64,000 nucleotides of DNA from Pontibacter sp. FD36. GTDB lineage: Bacteria > Bacteroidota > Bacteroidia > Cytophagales > Hymenobacteraceae. Shown one piece after another: positions 17,390 to 25,648 of the stretch; positions within the stretch are counted from its first letter, which is position 1, and each line of letters opens with the position of its first letter. The notes under the pieces were generated by a model, which was not told the origin of the DNA, made no database searches, and saw only the letters and a list, made by a program, of their open reading frames with translations. Position numbers and translations under genes: made by a program. The DNA lies in assembly GCF_015686655.1 (NCBI RefSeq), contig NZ_JADPMP010000011.1:1-64000 (forward strand), read 5' to 3'.

Positions 17390-19870
17390 ATGCCAGACTT
17401 GCTCCTATACCTGCTGAAAGCGAACGTGGCCCTGGTGCTCTTTTACCTGGCCTACTACTTGGTGCTGCGCAAACTCACGTTCTACCACCTCAACCGGCTT
17501 TTCCTGGTGTTCGGCATCTTGTTCTCTGCTGTATATCCATTGGTGGACCTTACCGAGTTATTCAGTAAGCACGAAGAGCTGGCCGTGGTGCAAAGCTATG
17601 CCGTGGTTATACCTGCCTGGACACCCTCCGCTATACCTCAGGAGGCTTCTGCATTCGACTACTGGCTTATACCTGTCGGGCTGTTTTGGCTCGGCTGCGG
17701 ACTGATGCTGCTGCGGCTGCTCGTGCAATTTGTGTCGCTCTACAAGATTCACCGCGCCTCAGTACCCGCCTCGTATCAGGGCGTGGACTTCCGCAAAGTG
17801 TCAGGTATAAGTGAAGCCTTTTCGTTCTGGAAAACCATTTACCTGAACCCAGCACAACACCAGTCGCCCGAACTGGAGTCCATACTGCGGCACGAGCAGA
17901 TACACGTGAACGGCTGGCATACTCTGGATGTGCTGCTGGCCGAGTTGAGCACCGTGTTTTACTGGTTCAACCCGGGCGTGTGGCTGATGAAAAAGGCCAT
18001 GAAAGAAAACCTTGAATTTATAGCCGACCAGCATGTTGTAAATGCTGGCGTCGATAGAGTAGCATACCAATATCTCTTACTGAAAGTTGTGGGCGCCACA
18101 CAACCTCAGCTTGCTAATCAGTTTAATTTCCCATTACTTAAACGACGAATTGCCATGATGAATAAAATGCCCACAAGCAAAGCCAACCGGCTCAGACTGC
18201 TGGTTGTGTTGCCCCTCGTAACTGTGTTGTTGGTTGCTTTTAGAAGCGCCTCGCAGGAGGGTATTACCACATTAACCGATGCTATACTTCCAACAGAGGA
18301 AACAGCACAGAATGAAGCAAGCCCGACTGACGAATATGCAGCCTTTTACACTCGCAATCCAGAAGTAAGCAAGTTTTCCTGGAAGTCAAACAATAAGATT
18401 GTCATAGCACTAAAGTCTGGTGACGAAGAGACCTATACCTTTGGAGACAAGCAAAGCATGGCGGCGGCTGAGAAGAAGTACGGAAAACTACCAAGCACAC
18501 CGCCAGTTGTAAAACGTGATGCTCCAGACCAGGAAGCAAGAGCCAAGAAAGTAGCTGAAGAGCACAAAGCTTTCTATGCCCGCAACCCGCAGGTAAGAAA
18601 GCTCGAATGGGTGTCCAGCAAAGAGATCAGAGTACGCCTGGAGTCAACGGAAGAGATCTACAACATGGCTGATAAGAACAGCCGAGCTGCTGCTGAAAAG
18701 AAGTACGGCCCTCTCCCGTCAGGCCCTGGCCCAGCACAAGTTGTTACTAGGGCCGAGTTCGATTCTCAAAAAAATGACGCTGTACAACAACAGGATGGAG
18801 AGCGCATTTTTTCGCCGACGGACATTGGCTATTACCAGGACCGCAACAACCTGCCTGTGGAGTACACCAACTTTTTGAAAAGAAACCCAACTATCGACAA
18901 AGTGGGCTGGAAGATTCATCCAGAGAAAGGGCCACAAGCAGTAGTCTTGTTTTTGAAATCGGGGGCTACTGAAATGTATAACCTGAAGGACCAAAAAAGC
19001 ATGGACAAAGCGAGAAGCAAGTACGGAGAATTCCCAGGATTGCTGCCTCCCCCACCGCCTGTGATGATAAAAGATGAATTACCTGCGCCACCGGTGAGAG
19101 CACCAGAAGCGCTACAAGCAGGCGACAATCTTCCTGACGCTGCCATGTATTTTGTTGACGGAGTAAAAACCAGCAGAGAGGCTGCTCGTAAAATTGATCC
19201 ACAAACGATTCATAGCGTCCATGTAGTTAAAGGTAAAACGGCAGAGAAGACCTTTGGCAAAGGGGCTGCAAAGGGCGTGGTTTCGATCGTAACTGAGAAA
19301 AATAAAGACTCTAAACAGGTTCAGGAGTTCAACAAAAAGCTGCCAACACCACCAGCACCACCAGCTCCAGGAACACCTGCACCACCACCAGCACCAGAAG
19401 CGCCAGGTACACCACCACCGCCCCCTGCACCTGCCAAAGACGCCATACCTCCTGTGCCACCAGCACCTCCAGGAGAGCAATTGCCTCCCCCGCCACCGCC
19501 TGGTAAACCTAGCAAATACGAAGGTCCGGCTATACCTAAAGCTGGTGGTGCCCGCTTGGTAGAGAATGAAGATTACATAGTATATACTTTGTGGCCGGAA
19601 GAGATTACTAAGCGGGAGCTTGAAGTAGCAAAGCAAGCATTTAAGTCTAGCGGCTTCGATTTAAAATTCACAGAAAAGTACGTCGGCGGCAAAATAAATA
19701 GCTTAAGCATTGACTTGGCGTCTAAAAATAACGGCAACAATGCCCGTGCTACTCATACCTACAGTGCCGAAGCATTAAAAAGTGTGCAGGACGCTGATAA
19801 CATTGTACTGGTAATTGGCAACAAGAAAACAGGCGAGGTTAGAATTGCAACTACACTAGCGCCGAGATAA
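17390..19870 (+). CDS. BlaR1-like M56 metallopeptidase with triplicate C-terminal repeat
   Basis: 826 residues from the ATG at 17390. About four membrane helices enclose the M56 zinc site HEQIH (168-172) with a probable third ligand Glu209 in ENLEFIAD. After the last helix (near 275-290) come three related units of about 55 residues, starting near residues 316, 392 and 492 (FYxRNPxVxK-W ... KKYGxLP). Next is a TonB-plug-like stretch (MYFVDGVKTSREAARKI ... VVSIVTEKN), a proline-rich linker and a final alpha/beta segment. By family it senses a signal and cleaves the BlaI repressor. No penicillin-binding sensor domain is seen; the repeats may take that role. Confidence 0.88.
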   Translation: MPDLLLYLLKANVALVLFYLAYYLVLRKLTFYHLNRLFLVFGILFSAVYPLVDLTELFSKHEELAVVQSYAVVIPAWTPSAIPQEASAFDYWLIPVGLFWLGCGLMLLRLLVQFVSLYKIHRASVPASYQGVDFRKVSGISEAFSFWKTIYLNPAQHQSPELESILRHEQIHVNGWHTLDVLLAELSTVFYWFNPGVWLMKKAMKENLEFIADQHVVNAGVDRVAYQYLLLKVVGATQPQLANQFNFPLLKRRIAMMNKMPTSKANRLRLLVVLPLVTVLLVAFRSASQEGITTLTDAILPTEETAQNEASPTDEYAAFYTRNPEVSKFSWKSNNKIVIALKSGDEETYTFGDKQSMAAAEKKYGKLPSTPPVVKRDAPDQEARAKKVAEEHKAFYARNPQVRKLEWVSSKEIRVRLESTEEIYNMADKNSRAAAEKKYGPLPSGPGPAQVVTRAEFDSQKNDAVQQQDGERIFSPTDIGYYQDRNNLPVEYTNFLKRNPTIDKVGWKIHPEKGPQAVVLFLKSGATEMYNLKDQKSMDKARSKYGEFPGLLPPPPPVMIKDELPAPPVRAPEALQAGDNLPDAAMYFVDGVKTSREAARKIDPQTIHSVHVVKGKTAEKTFGKGAAKGVVSIVTEKNKDSKQVQEFNKKLPTPPAPPAPGTPAPPPAPEAPGTPPPPPAPAKDAIPPVPPAPPGEQLPPPPPPGKPSKYEGPAIPKAGGARLVENEDYIVYTLWPEEITKRELEVAKQAFKSSGFDLKFTEKYVGGKINSLSIDLASKNNGNNARATHTYSAEALKSVQDADNIVLVIGNKKTGEVRIATTLAPR

Positions 19871-19897
19871 ACACAGGTATAGATAACAAACTAATTA

Positions 19898-19937
19898 ACA
19901 GGCGGCGGTGCAGCTTTGTGCCGCTGCCTGTTTTTTT
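19898..19937 (+). terminator. Terminator after the BlaR1-like gene
   Basis: Nested stem ACAGGC/GCCTGT with an inner GGC/GCC pairing, followed by seven T. A GGTATAG motif lies just before it at 19876. Confidence 0.75.
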
Positions 19938-19977
19938 CAGTATTCCTCTGTGTTCCAGCATATTTCTACATCAAGTA

Positions 19978-20008
19978 TTGCATATCAAATAAAGAGTTTC
20001 TATCTTTG
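19978..20008 (+). promoter_or_regulatory. rplM operon promoter
   Basis: TTG (19978-19980), 20-bp spacer, exact TATCTTTG (20001-20008): the best match in the window to the TTG-N17-23-TAnnTTTG consensus. It gives a leader of about 60 nt before rplM. Confidence 0.75.
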
Positions 20009-20074
20009 TGACCATTTTTCAAGAACCCTCGAGAAAAAATTAATTGTTAAATAAATCGCTTACAACCACCAAAA

Positions 20075-20524
20075 ATGGATCATTTAAGTTATAAGACCCT
20101 TACTGTCAATAAGAAGACAGCCAACAAAGGCTGGGTGATTATTGATGCAGGGCAAGGAAGCTTGGGTCGCGTGGCGTCTGAAATCGCCAAGATCCTGAAA
20201 GGCAAGAACAAGCCTTCGTACACGCCAAACGCTGACTGCGGCGACAACGTGATCGTTATCAACTCTGATAATGTACGTTTCACTGGTCGCAAGTGGGATC
20301 AGAAGTATTACCTGTCACACACTGGTTACCCAGGTGGTCAGCGCAAGACTTCTCCACGTGAGCTTAAGGCTAAATCCTCTACACTGCTTGTAGAGCGTGC
20401 TGTTCGTGGCATGTTGCCAAAAGGCCCACTAGGTCGCGAGCTATTCCGTAATCTTCATGTTTTTGCAGGAAGCGAGCATCCATTTGCAGCTCAGCAGCCT
20501 AAAGAATTAACCCTCAACATCTAA
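20075..20524 (+). CDS. rplM: 50S ribosomal protein L13
   Basis: 149 residues matching L13 throughout: WVIIDAGQGSLGRVASEIAKILKGK, DCGDNVIVINSDNVRFTGRKW, HTGYPGG, RAVRGMLPKGPLGRELFRNLHVFAGSEHPFAAQQP. First gene of the rplM-rpsI-rpsB group; rpsI begins 6 bp after its stop. The start context is A-rich without Shine-Dalgarno. Confidence 0.97.
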   Translation: MDHLSYKTLTVNKKTANKGWVIIDAGQGSLGRVASEIAKILKGKNKPSYTPNADCGDNVIVINSDNVRFTGRKWDQKYYLSHTGYPGGQRKTSPRELKAKSSTLLVERAVRGMLPKGPLGRELFRNLHVFAGSEHPFAAQQPKELTLNI

Positions 20525-20530
20525 TAATTA

Positions 20531-20917
20531 ATGGAAGTTATCAATACATCTGGTAGAAGAAAAACCTCGGTGGCTCGTATCTACATGACGGCCGGGCAAG
20601 GGAATATCACTATTAACGGTAAAGATATCAAGGCGTACTTCCCTGACGAAGTACTGCAAACTATTGTGAATCAGCCGTTTCAAACCTTAGAAGTAATTGG
20701 CAAGTACGATGTTACTGCTAATCTAAAAGGTGGTGGTGTAAGCGGCCAGGCTGAAGCACTTAGACTTGCTATCGCGAAAGCACTGGTAGTAGAAAACGCC
20801 GAGACTAAATCTGCACTCCGCAAAGAAGGATTCGTAACCAGAGATCCTCGTATGGTGGAGCGTAAGAAGTTCGGTAAGCGCAAAGCGCGTCGTTCATTCC
20901 AGTTCAGTAAACGTTAA
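20531..20917 (+). CDS. rpsI: 30S ribosomal protein S9
   Basis: 128 residues: NTSGRRKTSVARIYMTAGQGNITINGKD at the N-terminus, GGGVSGQAEALRLAIAKAL in the middle, and the basic tail RKKFGKRKARRSFQFSKR whose terminal residues reach the P-site in ribosomes. It is 6 bp behind rplM and 21 bp ahead of rpsB. Full length. Confidence 0.97.
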   Translation: MEVINTSGRRKTSVARIYMTAGQGNITINGKDIKAYFPDEVLQTIVNQPFQTLEVIGKYDVTANLKGGGVSGQAEALRLAIAKALVVENAETKSALRKEGFVTRDPRMVERKKFGKRKARRSFQFSKR

Positions 20918-20938
20918 TATTAAAGGTGTATCAACAAC

Positions 20939-21706
20939 ATGGCAAGTACTAATTATAAAGAATTACTTGAGGCAGGTGTTCACTTCGGTCACCTTACCCG
21001 CAAGTGGGATCCGAAAATGGCTCCGTACATCTTCATGGAGAAGAACGGTATCCACATCATTGACCTGAACAAGACACTGGTTGCCCTTGAGGAAGCTACT
21101 TCAGCTATCAAGAACATCGCCAAGTCTGGTCGCAAAATCCTTTTCGTAGCTACCAAGAAGCAGGCACAGGACATCGTAGCTGAAGAAGCTCGTCGTCTTA
21201 AAATGCCTTATGTAACTGACCGTTGGTTAGGTGGTATGCTTACAAACTTCGCTACTGTGCGTAAGTCGCTTAAGAAAATGTCTACTATCGATAAGATGGT
21301 GAAAGACAACACAGCTTATGCAGCTATCGCAAAGCGTGAGCGTCTGATGCTTTCTCGTGAGCGTGAGAAATTGGAGCGTGTACTGGGTGGTATCGCCGAC
21401 CTGTCTCGTCTGCCAGCTGCTCTGTTCATCGTGGACGTGAAGCGTGAGCACATCGCAGTAAAAGAAGCACAGAAGTTGAACCTGCCTGTATTCGCAGTTT
21501 GCGATACAAACTCAAACCCTGAGACGGTAGACTTCCCAATCCCAGCAAACGATGACGCTTCTAAGTCTATCGCCCTGATCGTTTCTATCATGGGTAAGGC
21601 TATTGAAGAAGGTCTGTCTGAGCGTAAAGTGGACAAAGAAGAGACTGAGCGCAAGCGTTCTGAAGAAGAAGGCATCAAAGCCAAGCAGGAAGCTGACGAG
21701 CAATAA
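20939..21706 (+). CDS. rpsB: 30S ribosomal protein S2
   Basis: 255 residues: [35 protein letters not shown], the [13 protein letters not shown] motif and [17 protein letters not shown], all S2 hallmarks. A charged C-terminal tail ([18 protein letters not shown]) is species-variable. It is followed by a terminator-like hairpin and a 213-bp gap before tsf, longer than in many genomes. Confidence 0.97.
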   Translation: MASTNYKELLEAGVHFGHLTRKWDPKMAPYIFMEKNGIHIIDLNKTLVALEEATSAIKNIAKSGRKILFVATKKQAQDIVAEEARRLKMPYVTDRWLGGMLTNFATVRKSLKKMSTIDKMVKDNTAYAAIAKRERLMLSREREKLERVLGGIADLSRLPAALFIVDVKREHIAVKEAQKLNLPVFAVCDTNSNPETVDFPIPANDDASKSIALIVSIMGKAIEEGLSERKVDKEETERKRSEEEGIKAKQEADEQ

Positions 21707-21732
21707 TCTCGAATGCATATAGCATAGTAAAT

Positions 21733-21776
21733 AAACTGAACATTGGGCCTTCAAGCTTCAATGTTCAGTTTGTTTT
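21733..21776 (+). terminator. Terminator-like hairpin between rpsB and tsf
   Basis: A perfect 13-bp stem 21733-21745/21759-21771 with a T-rich tail. It would end or attenuate the rplM-rpsB transcript. Confidence 0.65.
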
Positions 21777-21879
21777 AGGGGAATCAGGAAGGAGAAAAGG
21801 AAATTCTGTCATAGAATTAAAGACTGCGAAAGTAATAGACCAGTTCCAGTTCTTCTCTTTGAAAAACCTCACAGTAGAT

Positions 21880-21913
21880 AATTCTTAATTATTAATTCAT
21901 AATTCTTAATTAT
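21880..21913 (+). repeat. AT-rich direct repeat upstream of tsf
   Basis: AATTCTTAATTAT at 21880-21892 and 21901-21913 (period 21), ending 7 bp before the tsf ATG. Confidence 0.6.
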
Positions 21914-21919
21914 AAAATC

Positions 21920-22753
21920 ATGGCTATTACAGCACAAGACGTTAACAGACTTCGCCAGGAAACTGGTGCAGGTATGATGGATTGCAAAAAAGCACTTACT
22001 GAAGCCAACGGCGACTTCGAAGCTGCTAAAGATATTCTGCGTAAGCAAGGTCAGAAAATTGCCAGTAAGCGTGCTGACAACGCTACTTCTGAAGGTATCG
22101 TGCTGACGCAGGTGAGCGAAGATGGTGCTACTGGTGTAGCAGTTGCGCTGGCTTGCGAGACTGAGCCAGTATCTAAAGTTGAAGACTTCAAAAACCTGGC
22201 TAACGCCGTTCTGCAGACTGCTGTTTCTACAGGCGCATCTTCTAAAGAAGAATTGCTGGCAGCTCCTCAGGCTGACGGTCGTTCACTGCAGGACCACATC
22301 ACTGACCTGATGGGTAAAATCGGTGAGAAGATCGACGTAGTTTCTTACGAGACTGTGAAGGCTGAGAAAGTTGTTGCTTACAACCACTCTAATGGTAAAT
22401 TAGGTGTATTGGTAGCGATGAACAACACCAACGGTACTGATGTAACTGAAGTTGGCAAAGACATCGCGATGCAGATTGCTGCCATGAAGCCAATCGCTCT
22501 TGACAAAGACGGTGTTGATGCGGCTACCATCGAGCGTGAAATCGAGATCGGTAAAGAGCAGGCACGTCAGGAAGGCAAGCCAGAGCAAATGCTGGAGAAA
22601 ATCGCTCAAGGTAAACTGAACAAGTTCTACAAGGAGAGCACTCTGCTGAACCAGGAGTTCGTAAAAGACTCTTCACTTACAATCTCTCAGCTGCTTGAGA
22701 AAACAAGCAAAGGTTTGACTGTATCTGAGTTCAAGCGTGTAGCTATCGGTTAA
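21920..22753 (+). CDS. tsf: Translation elongation factor Ts
   Basis: 277 residues with the EF-Ts signature VNRLRQETGAGMMDCKKALTEANGDFEAA, the core dimerisation region with GKLGVLVAMN, and the KFYKESTLLNQEFVKD motif near the C-terminus. It recycles EF-Tu by nucleotide exchange. It is separated from rpsB by a hairpin and AT repeats, so it may have its own promoter. A strong terminator follows. Confidence 0.97.
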   Translation: MAITAQDVNRLRQETGAGMMDCKKALTEANGDFEAAKDILRKQGQKIASKRADNATSEGIVLTQVSEDGATGVAVALACETEPVSKVEDFKNLANAVLQTAVSTGASSKEELLAAPQADGRSLQDHITDLMGKIGEKIDVVSYETVKAEKVVAYNHSNGKLGVLVAMNNTNGTDVTEVGKDIAMQIAAMKPIALDKDGVDAATIEREIEIGKEQARQEGKPEQMLEKIAQGKLNKFYKESTLLNQEFVKDSSLTISQLLEKTSKGLTVSEFKRVAIG

Positions 22754-22773
22754 TCCGCATTGCAACCATATTG

Positions 22774-22806
22774 AAAAAGGCGCTGAGTGATCAGCGCCTT
22801 TTTTTG
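22774..22806 (+). terminator. tsf terminator, likely bidirectional
   Basis: A 13-bp stem 22774-22786/22791-22803, loop GTGA, T-run after and A-run before, so it also suits the minus-strand gene ending at 22904. Confidence 0.88.
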
Positions 22807-22835
22807 TTCTGCCTATACCTAGAAGGTACTTCTAC

Positions 22836-22874
22836 AACGATAAAGCCTGTTACCATACAGGCTTTATCGTTTTC
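22836..22874 (+). terminator. Second hairpin downstream of tsf
   Basis: A perfect 14-bp stem 22836-22849/22858-22871, then TTTTC. It follows the first terminator by 30 bp. Confidence 0.6.
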
Positions 22875-22903
22875 ATACAGCTCGAAGTCAATGCGGCTAT
22901 ACC

Positions 22904-23146
22904 TTAATCATTGCGTCTAACTGTCGACACGAAGGCATCACGCATGTCCTGAAAACGGTTGACAACAGCTTCGATAAACTCTTCGTCCAGCAGGGCGATG
23001 GCGCCCTCGTCGCCCGCCACTTCAGTTTCTTCTATTTTATAAATCTGCTCCAGGTTGGCTTTCTCTAGCTTCAGAATATACTTGCCGTTATAGGAGTGCA
23101 TCGTGATTTTCACGTGCGGGTTAGGTATGTCGGCTACTACTCTCAT
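22904..23146 (-). CDS. Small conserved-looking protein of unknown function
   Basis: 80 residues, soluble, beta-rich N-terminus (VKITMHSYNGKYILKLEKANLEQIYKIEE) and helical C-terminus (DEEFIEAVVNRFQDMRDAFVSTVRR). I do not recognise a named domain. It ends near the tsf terminators and lies 69 bp after the MutS-like gene end on the other flank. Real-gene status is supported by coding-like codon use and placement. Function unknown. Confidence 0.7.
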   Translation of the reverse strand: MRVVADIPNPHVKITMHSYNGKYILKLEKANLEQIYKIEETEVAGDEGAIALLDEEFIEAVVNRFQDMRDAFVSTVRRND

Positions 23147-23215
23147 AGGTTTATTTACTGGTTGGTTTAAATGTGTTGCTATGCTAACGTAAAATCAGAC
23201 TTTAGGTACATGCCC

Positions 23216-25036
23216 CTACCCTGCCGCATCGGTGCGCTCCATCTCAATGCCCATCAGTTGCATAAGCTTGCTAGCATTGAAGCTGCGGCAGATGCCCCGC
23301 TGCAAGGTATAGTCGAACAGGATCTTGTCACCCTCGATGGTACTGTTAAAGCTAAAGTTCTCGACACTGCCCGGCAGTTCCTGCTCCATGGCGCCCAGTT
23401 CCAGGTCGTGCGTGGAGATGAGGCCAGAAGCGTTGCGGCGGTGCAATTGCCGAATCAGGGCCATGGCCCCGGCGTGGCGATCGCGAGAGTTGGTGCCTTT
23501 GAGTATCTCGTCGAGCAGGTAGAAGACCGGCTCCTCCCCTTCTGTCATATTCAGCAGGATGCGCAGGCGCTTGAGCTCCGCGTAGAAAGAAGAAGTATTC
23601 TCGGCCAGATTATCAGCAGTGCGCATGGCGGTGTATACCTGTGCCGGGGCTACTGTCAGGCGGCGGGCACAAACGGCTGCTCCCATAAAGGCGAGTACCA
23701 TGTTGATGCCCACCGTGCGCAGGAAGGTCGTCTTGCCGGACATATTGGAACCCGTCACCACAATGGTTTTGCCTGCTCCCTGCATCTGGAAATCATTGGC
23801 GATTCGTTCTACTGTAAAGATAAGTGGGTGCGCCAGCCTTTCAGCATCAAACTGAAATGGTGTGCTGCTCAGCTCAGGTATAGCAAAGTGTGGCTGGGCA
23901 TATTGGTAAGCTGCCATGCTGGTTAGAGCTTCAAAGTCTGCCAATAGCTTCAGCGCCTCTTCCACCTGATCCAGGTGCTCAGCTTTCCAGGACTCGATCC
24001 GGTAAATCCACACAAAATCCCACATCAAAATAGTGTTCAGGAAGAAGCTCATCAGCGTACTCAGTCGCCAGGAGAAATAATCGATGATGGTAGCTACTTT
24101 GCCAATAGCAGCGGAAGCGGGCGTATTGCCTCGGTAGAGCTTTGTTCGAATCTCCTCCAACATCGAAGCTTTGAAGGTATGGGGCTCAAGGTGGCGCAGC
24201 TGGTCAGTATAACTTTGCATAGCCTCGTACATGCCGATGCTCTTGTCATAGTAGTCGTCGCGTACTTTCTGGAATTTGAGCCCCAGCAAGTACTGGATAG
24301 CCAAAAAGCCCAATGCGATATAACCCGAATAGCCATAGAACCAGGCTGCAATCGATGCTAAGGTCAGCACAGGCAGTACAAACACCAACAACTTCAGCCA
24401 GGGATGCTCCTTATAAAAATGCTGTGCCCGTAGCCAATCGAAAAACTCTTTTGTGTTTTCGTTGAGGTGCTTGTAGTGCATCGGCTTCACGATCGCCTGC
24501 TGCAGCCATTCCTGCTGCTCGGGTTGGGCTAGTTCCGCCACTGCCTCCTGCCTACGCTTCACTTCCGAAGCGGGCGCTGCCTGTCGAAACCACTGTGCCA
24601 GCCGAAGCTTGCCAATGCTGGTTACGGAGCGGTTCATGAGTTGAAAGAGCGAGTCCGGACCAAAAATATCCAGGTCGGAAGTATAGGGATGATGGTCGTC
24701 TCTGAAGGCATCGCCGCCATCGAAGTTATGGAGCTTGCCATGTAGCCGGTCGATTTCCTGCAAGTTGAGCTTGCCGAGCAACTGCAACTGCTTATACCTG
24801 TAGTCGAGCCGGCTGTGCCAGCGCATGACCAGCACAAACAGAATATAAAACCCAACGATACTGATGATGCCTGCGCTGGTGTTGCCATCTCTGAAAAAGA
24901 GCCAGGCCGTAATAGCTCCCGCCACAAATACCACCACACGCAGCCACGAAACTGTTTTCGATTTACCGGCTGCTTTCTGCTCTTGTTCAGCGTAGGCTGC
25001 GGCCCGCTGCTTAAACTCGTTTTCTCTATTGTTCAC
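23216..25036 (-). CDS. Membrane-anchored MutS-family ATPase
   Basis: 606 residues. Two hydrophobic helices near residues 31-48 and 55-71 and a second pair near 212-250 indicate membrane insertion. The C-terminal third is a MutS domain V: Walker A GSNMSGKTTFLRT (near 430), FYLLDEILKGTNSRDRHAGA (Walker B/signature) and LISTHDLELG. Mismatch-recognition domain I and the MutS2 Smr nuclease are absent. Canonical MutS works on DNA in the cytosol; a membrane-anchored member with unknown substrate is a known but uncharacterised Bacteroidota type as far as I recall. It sits 28 bp downstream of the RidA gene. Confidence 0.87.
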   Translation of the reverse strand: MNNRENEFKQRAAAYAEQEQKAAGKSKTVSWLRVVVFVAGAITAWLFFRDGNTSAGIISIVGFYILFVLVMRWHSRLDYRYKQLQLLGKLNLQEIDRLHGKLHNFDGGDAFRDDHHPYTSDLDIFGPDSLFQLMNRSVTSIGKLRLAQWFRQAAPASEVKRRQEAVAELAQPEQQEWLQQAIVKPMHYKHLNENTKEFFDWLRAQHFYKEHPWLKLLVFVLPVLTLASIAAWFYGYSGYIALGFLAIQYLLGLKFQKVRDDYYDKSIGMYEAMQSYTDQLRHLEPHTFKASMLEEIRTKLYRGNTPASAAIGKVATIIDYFSWRLSTLMSFFLNTILMWDFVWIYRIESWKAEHLDQVEEALKLLADFEALTSMAAYQYAQPHFAIPELSSTPFQFDAERLAHPLIFTVERIANDFQMQGAGKTIVVTGSNMSGKTTFLRTVGINMVLAFMGAAVCARRLTVAPAQVYTAMRTADNLAENTSSFYAELKRLRILLNMTEGEEPVFYLLDEILKGTNSRDRHAGAMALIRQLHRRNASGLISTHDLELGAMEQELPGSVENFSFNSTIEGDKILFDYTLQRGICRSFNASKLMQLMGIEMERTDAAG

Positions 25037-25064
25037 GTATAGCTCTTCTGTTTGCAGGTATAGC

Positions 25065-25490
25065 TTAGTCGATCGTGGCGATGCACTTCAACTCAATGGC
25101 AATGGGCGTCGGCAGTTTGTTTATCTCCACCGTAGTGCGGCAAGGCTGGTTATCCTTAAAATACTCGGCATAGATGCGGTTGTAAGTGGCAAAGTCGTCT
25201 TTCATGTTCGTCAGGAAAACGGTCACGTCCACCAGGTTTGACCAGCTTGAGCCGGCATCCTCCAGGATGTAACGCACATTCTGGAACACGGAATGGCACT
25301 GCGTCTCAATGTCGTACGACGTAATGTTACCCGCCTCGTCCAGCTCTACACCCGGAATTTTCTTAGTGCCACGTTCTCTTGGTCCAACGCCGGACAGAAA
25401 CAAAAGATTGCCCACACGGCGGGCATGCGGGTATAGCCCCACCGGCTCAGGGGCTTTCGATGAATTGAGTAGCTCTTTGTCGTTTGTCAT
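25065..25490 (-). CDS. RidA/YjgF-family deaminase
   Basis: 141 residues from the ATG at 25490 (MTNDKELLNSSKAPEPVGLYPHARRVGNLLFLSG). The Rid fold is clear: GNLLFLSGVGPR, the trimer-interface strand and CRTTVEINKLPTPIAIELKCIATI, with the conserved Arg of the active site. Rid proteins hydrolyse reactive enamines/imines from PLP enzymes; the extended N-terminus and GxELDEAGNI insert also resemble 2-aminomuconate deaminases. The exact substrate is uncertain. The -7 element lies only 4 bp before the ATG. Confidence 0.88.
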   Translation of the reverse strand: MTNDKELLNSSKAPEPVGLYPHARRVGNLLFLSGVGPRERGTKKIPGVELDEAGNITSYDIETQCHSVFQNVRYILEDAGSSWSNLVDVTVFLTNMKDDFATYNRIYAEYFKDNQPCRTTVEINKLPTPIAIELKCIATID

Positions 25491-25493
25491 ACT

Positions 25494-25501
25494 CAAATAT
25501 A
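25494..25501 (-). promoter_or_regulatory. -7 element TATATTTG adjoining the RidA start codon
   Basis: The plus strand reads CAAATATA. Its distance of 4 bp from the ATG implies a leaderless or nearly leaderless mRNA. Confidence 0.45.
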
Positions 25502-25555
25502 AAACATTCTTGCCAGCATTCTGCGGTAAGCAGCTTCTTCCATACCTCTTAAACA

Positions 25556-25583
25556 AAAGAGCCGGCCTATAAACAGGCCGGCT
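25556..25583 (-). terminator. Terminator of the sigma/anti-sigma/DUF4097 operon
   Basis: A 9-bp GC-rich stem 25560-25568/25575-25583 with a minus-strand T-rich tail. Confidence 0.8.
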
Positions 25584-25648
25584 TCTCTTATCTTAAACAA
25601 ACTCTATTATTCAACCCAATCGGCGATAATAGGTTATAAATCAATTTG

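Noticed and set aside
19112-19636. Trp/Arg/Cys- and Gly-rich minus-strand open frames opposite the M56 gene end
   Set aside because: They are the complement of the proline-rich linker, so the odd composition is an artefact.
23171-23926. 251-codon plus-strand open frame over the MutS-like gene
   Set aside because: Antisense to the conserved ATPase domain, without protein-like features.
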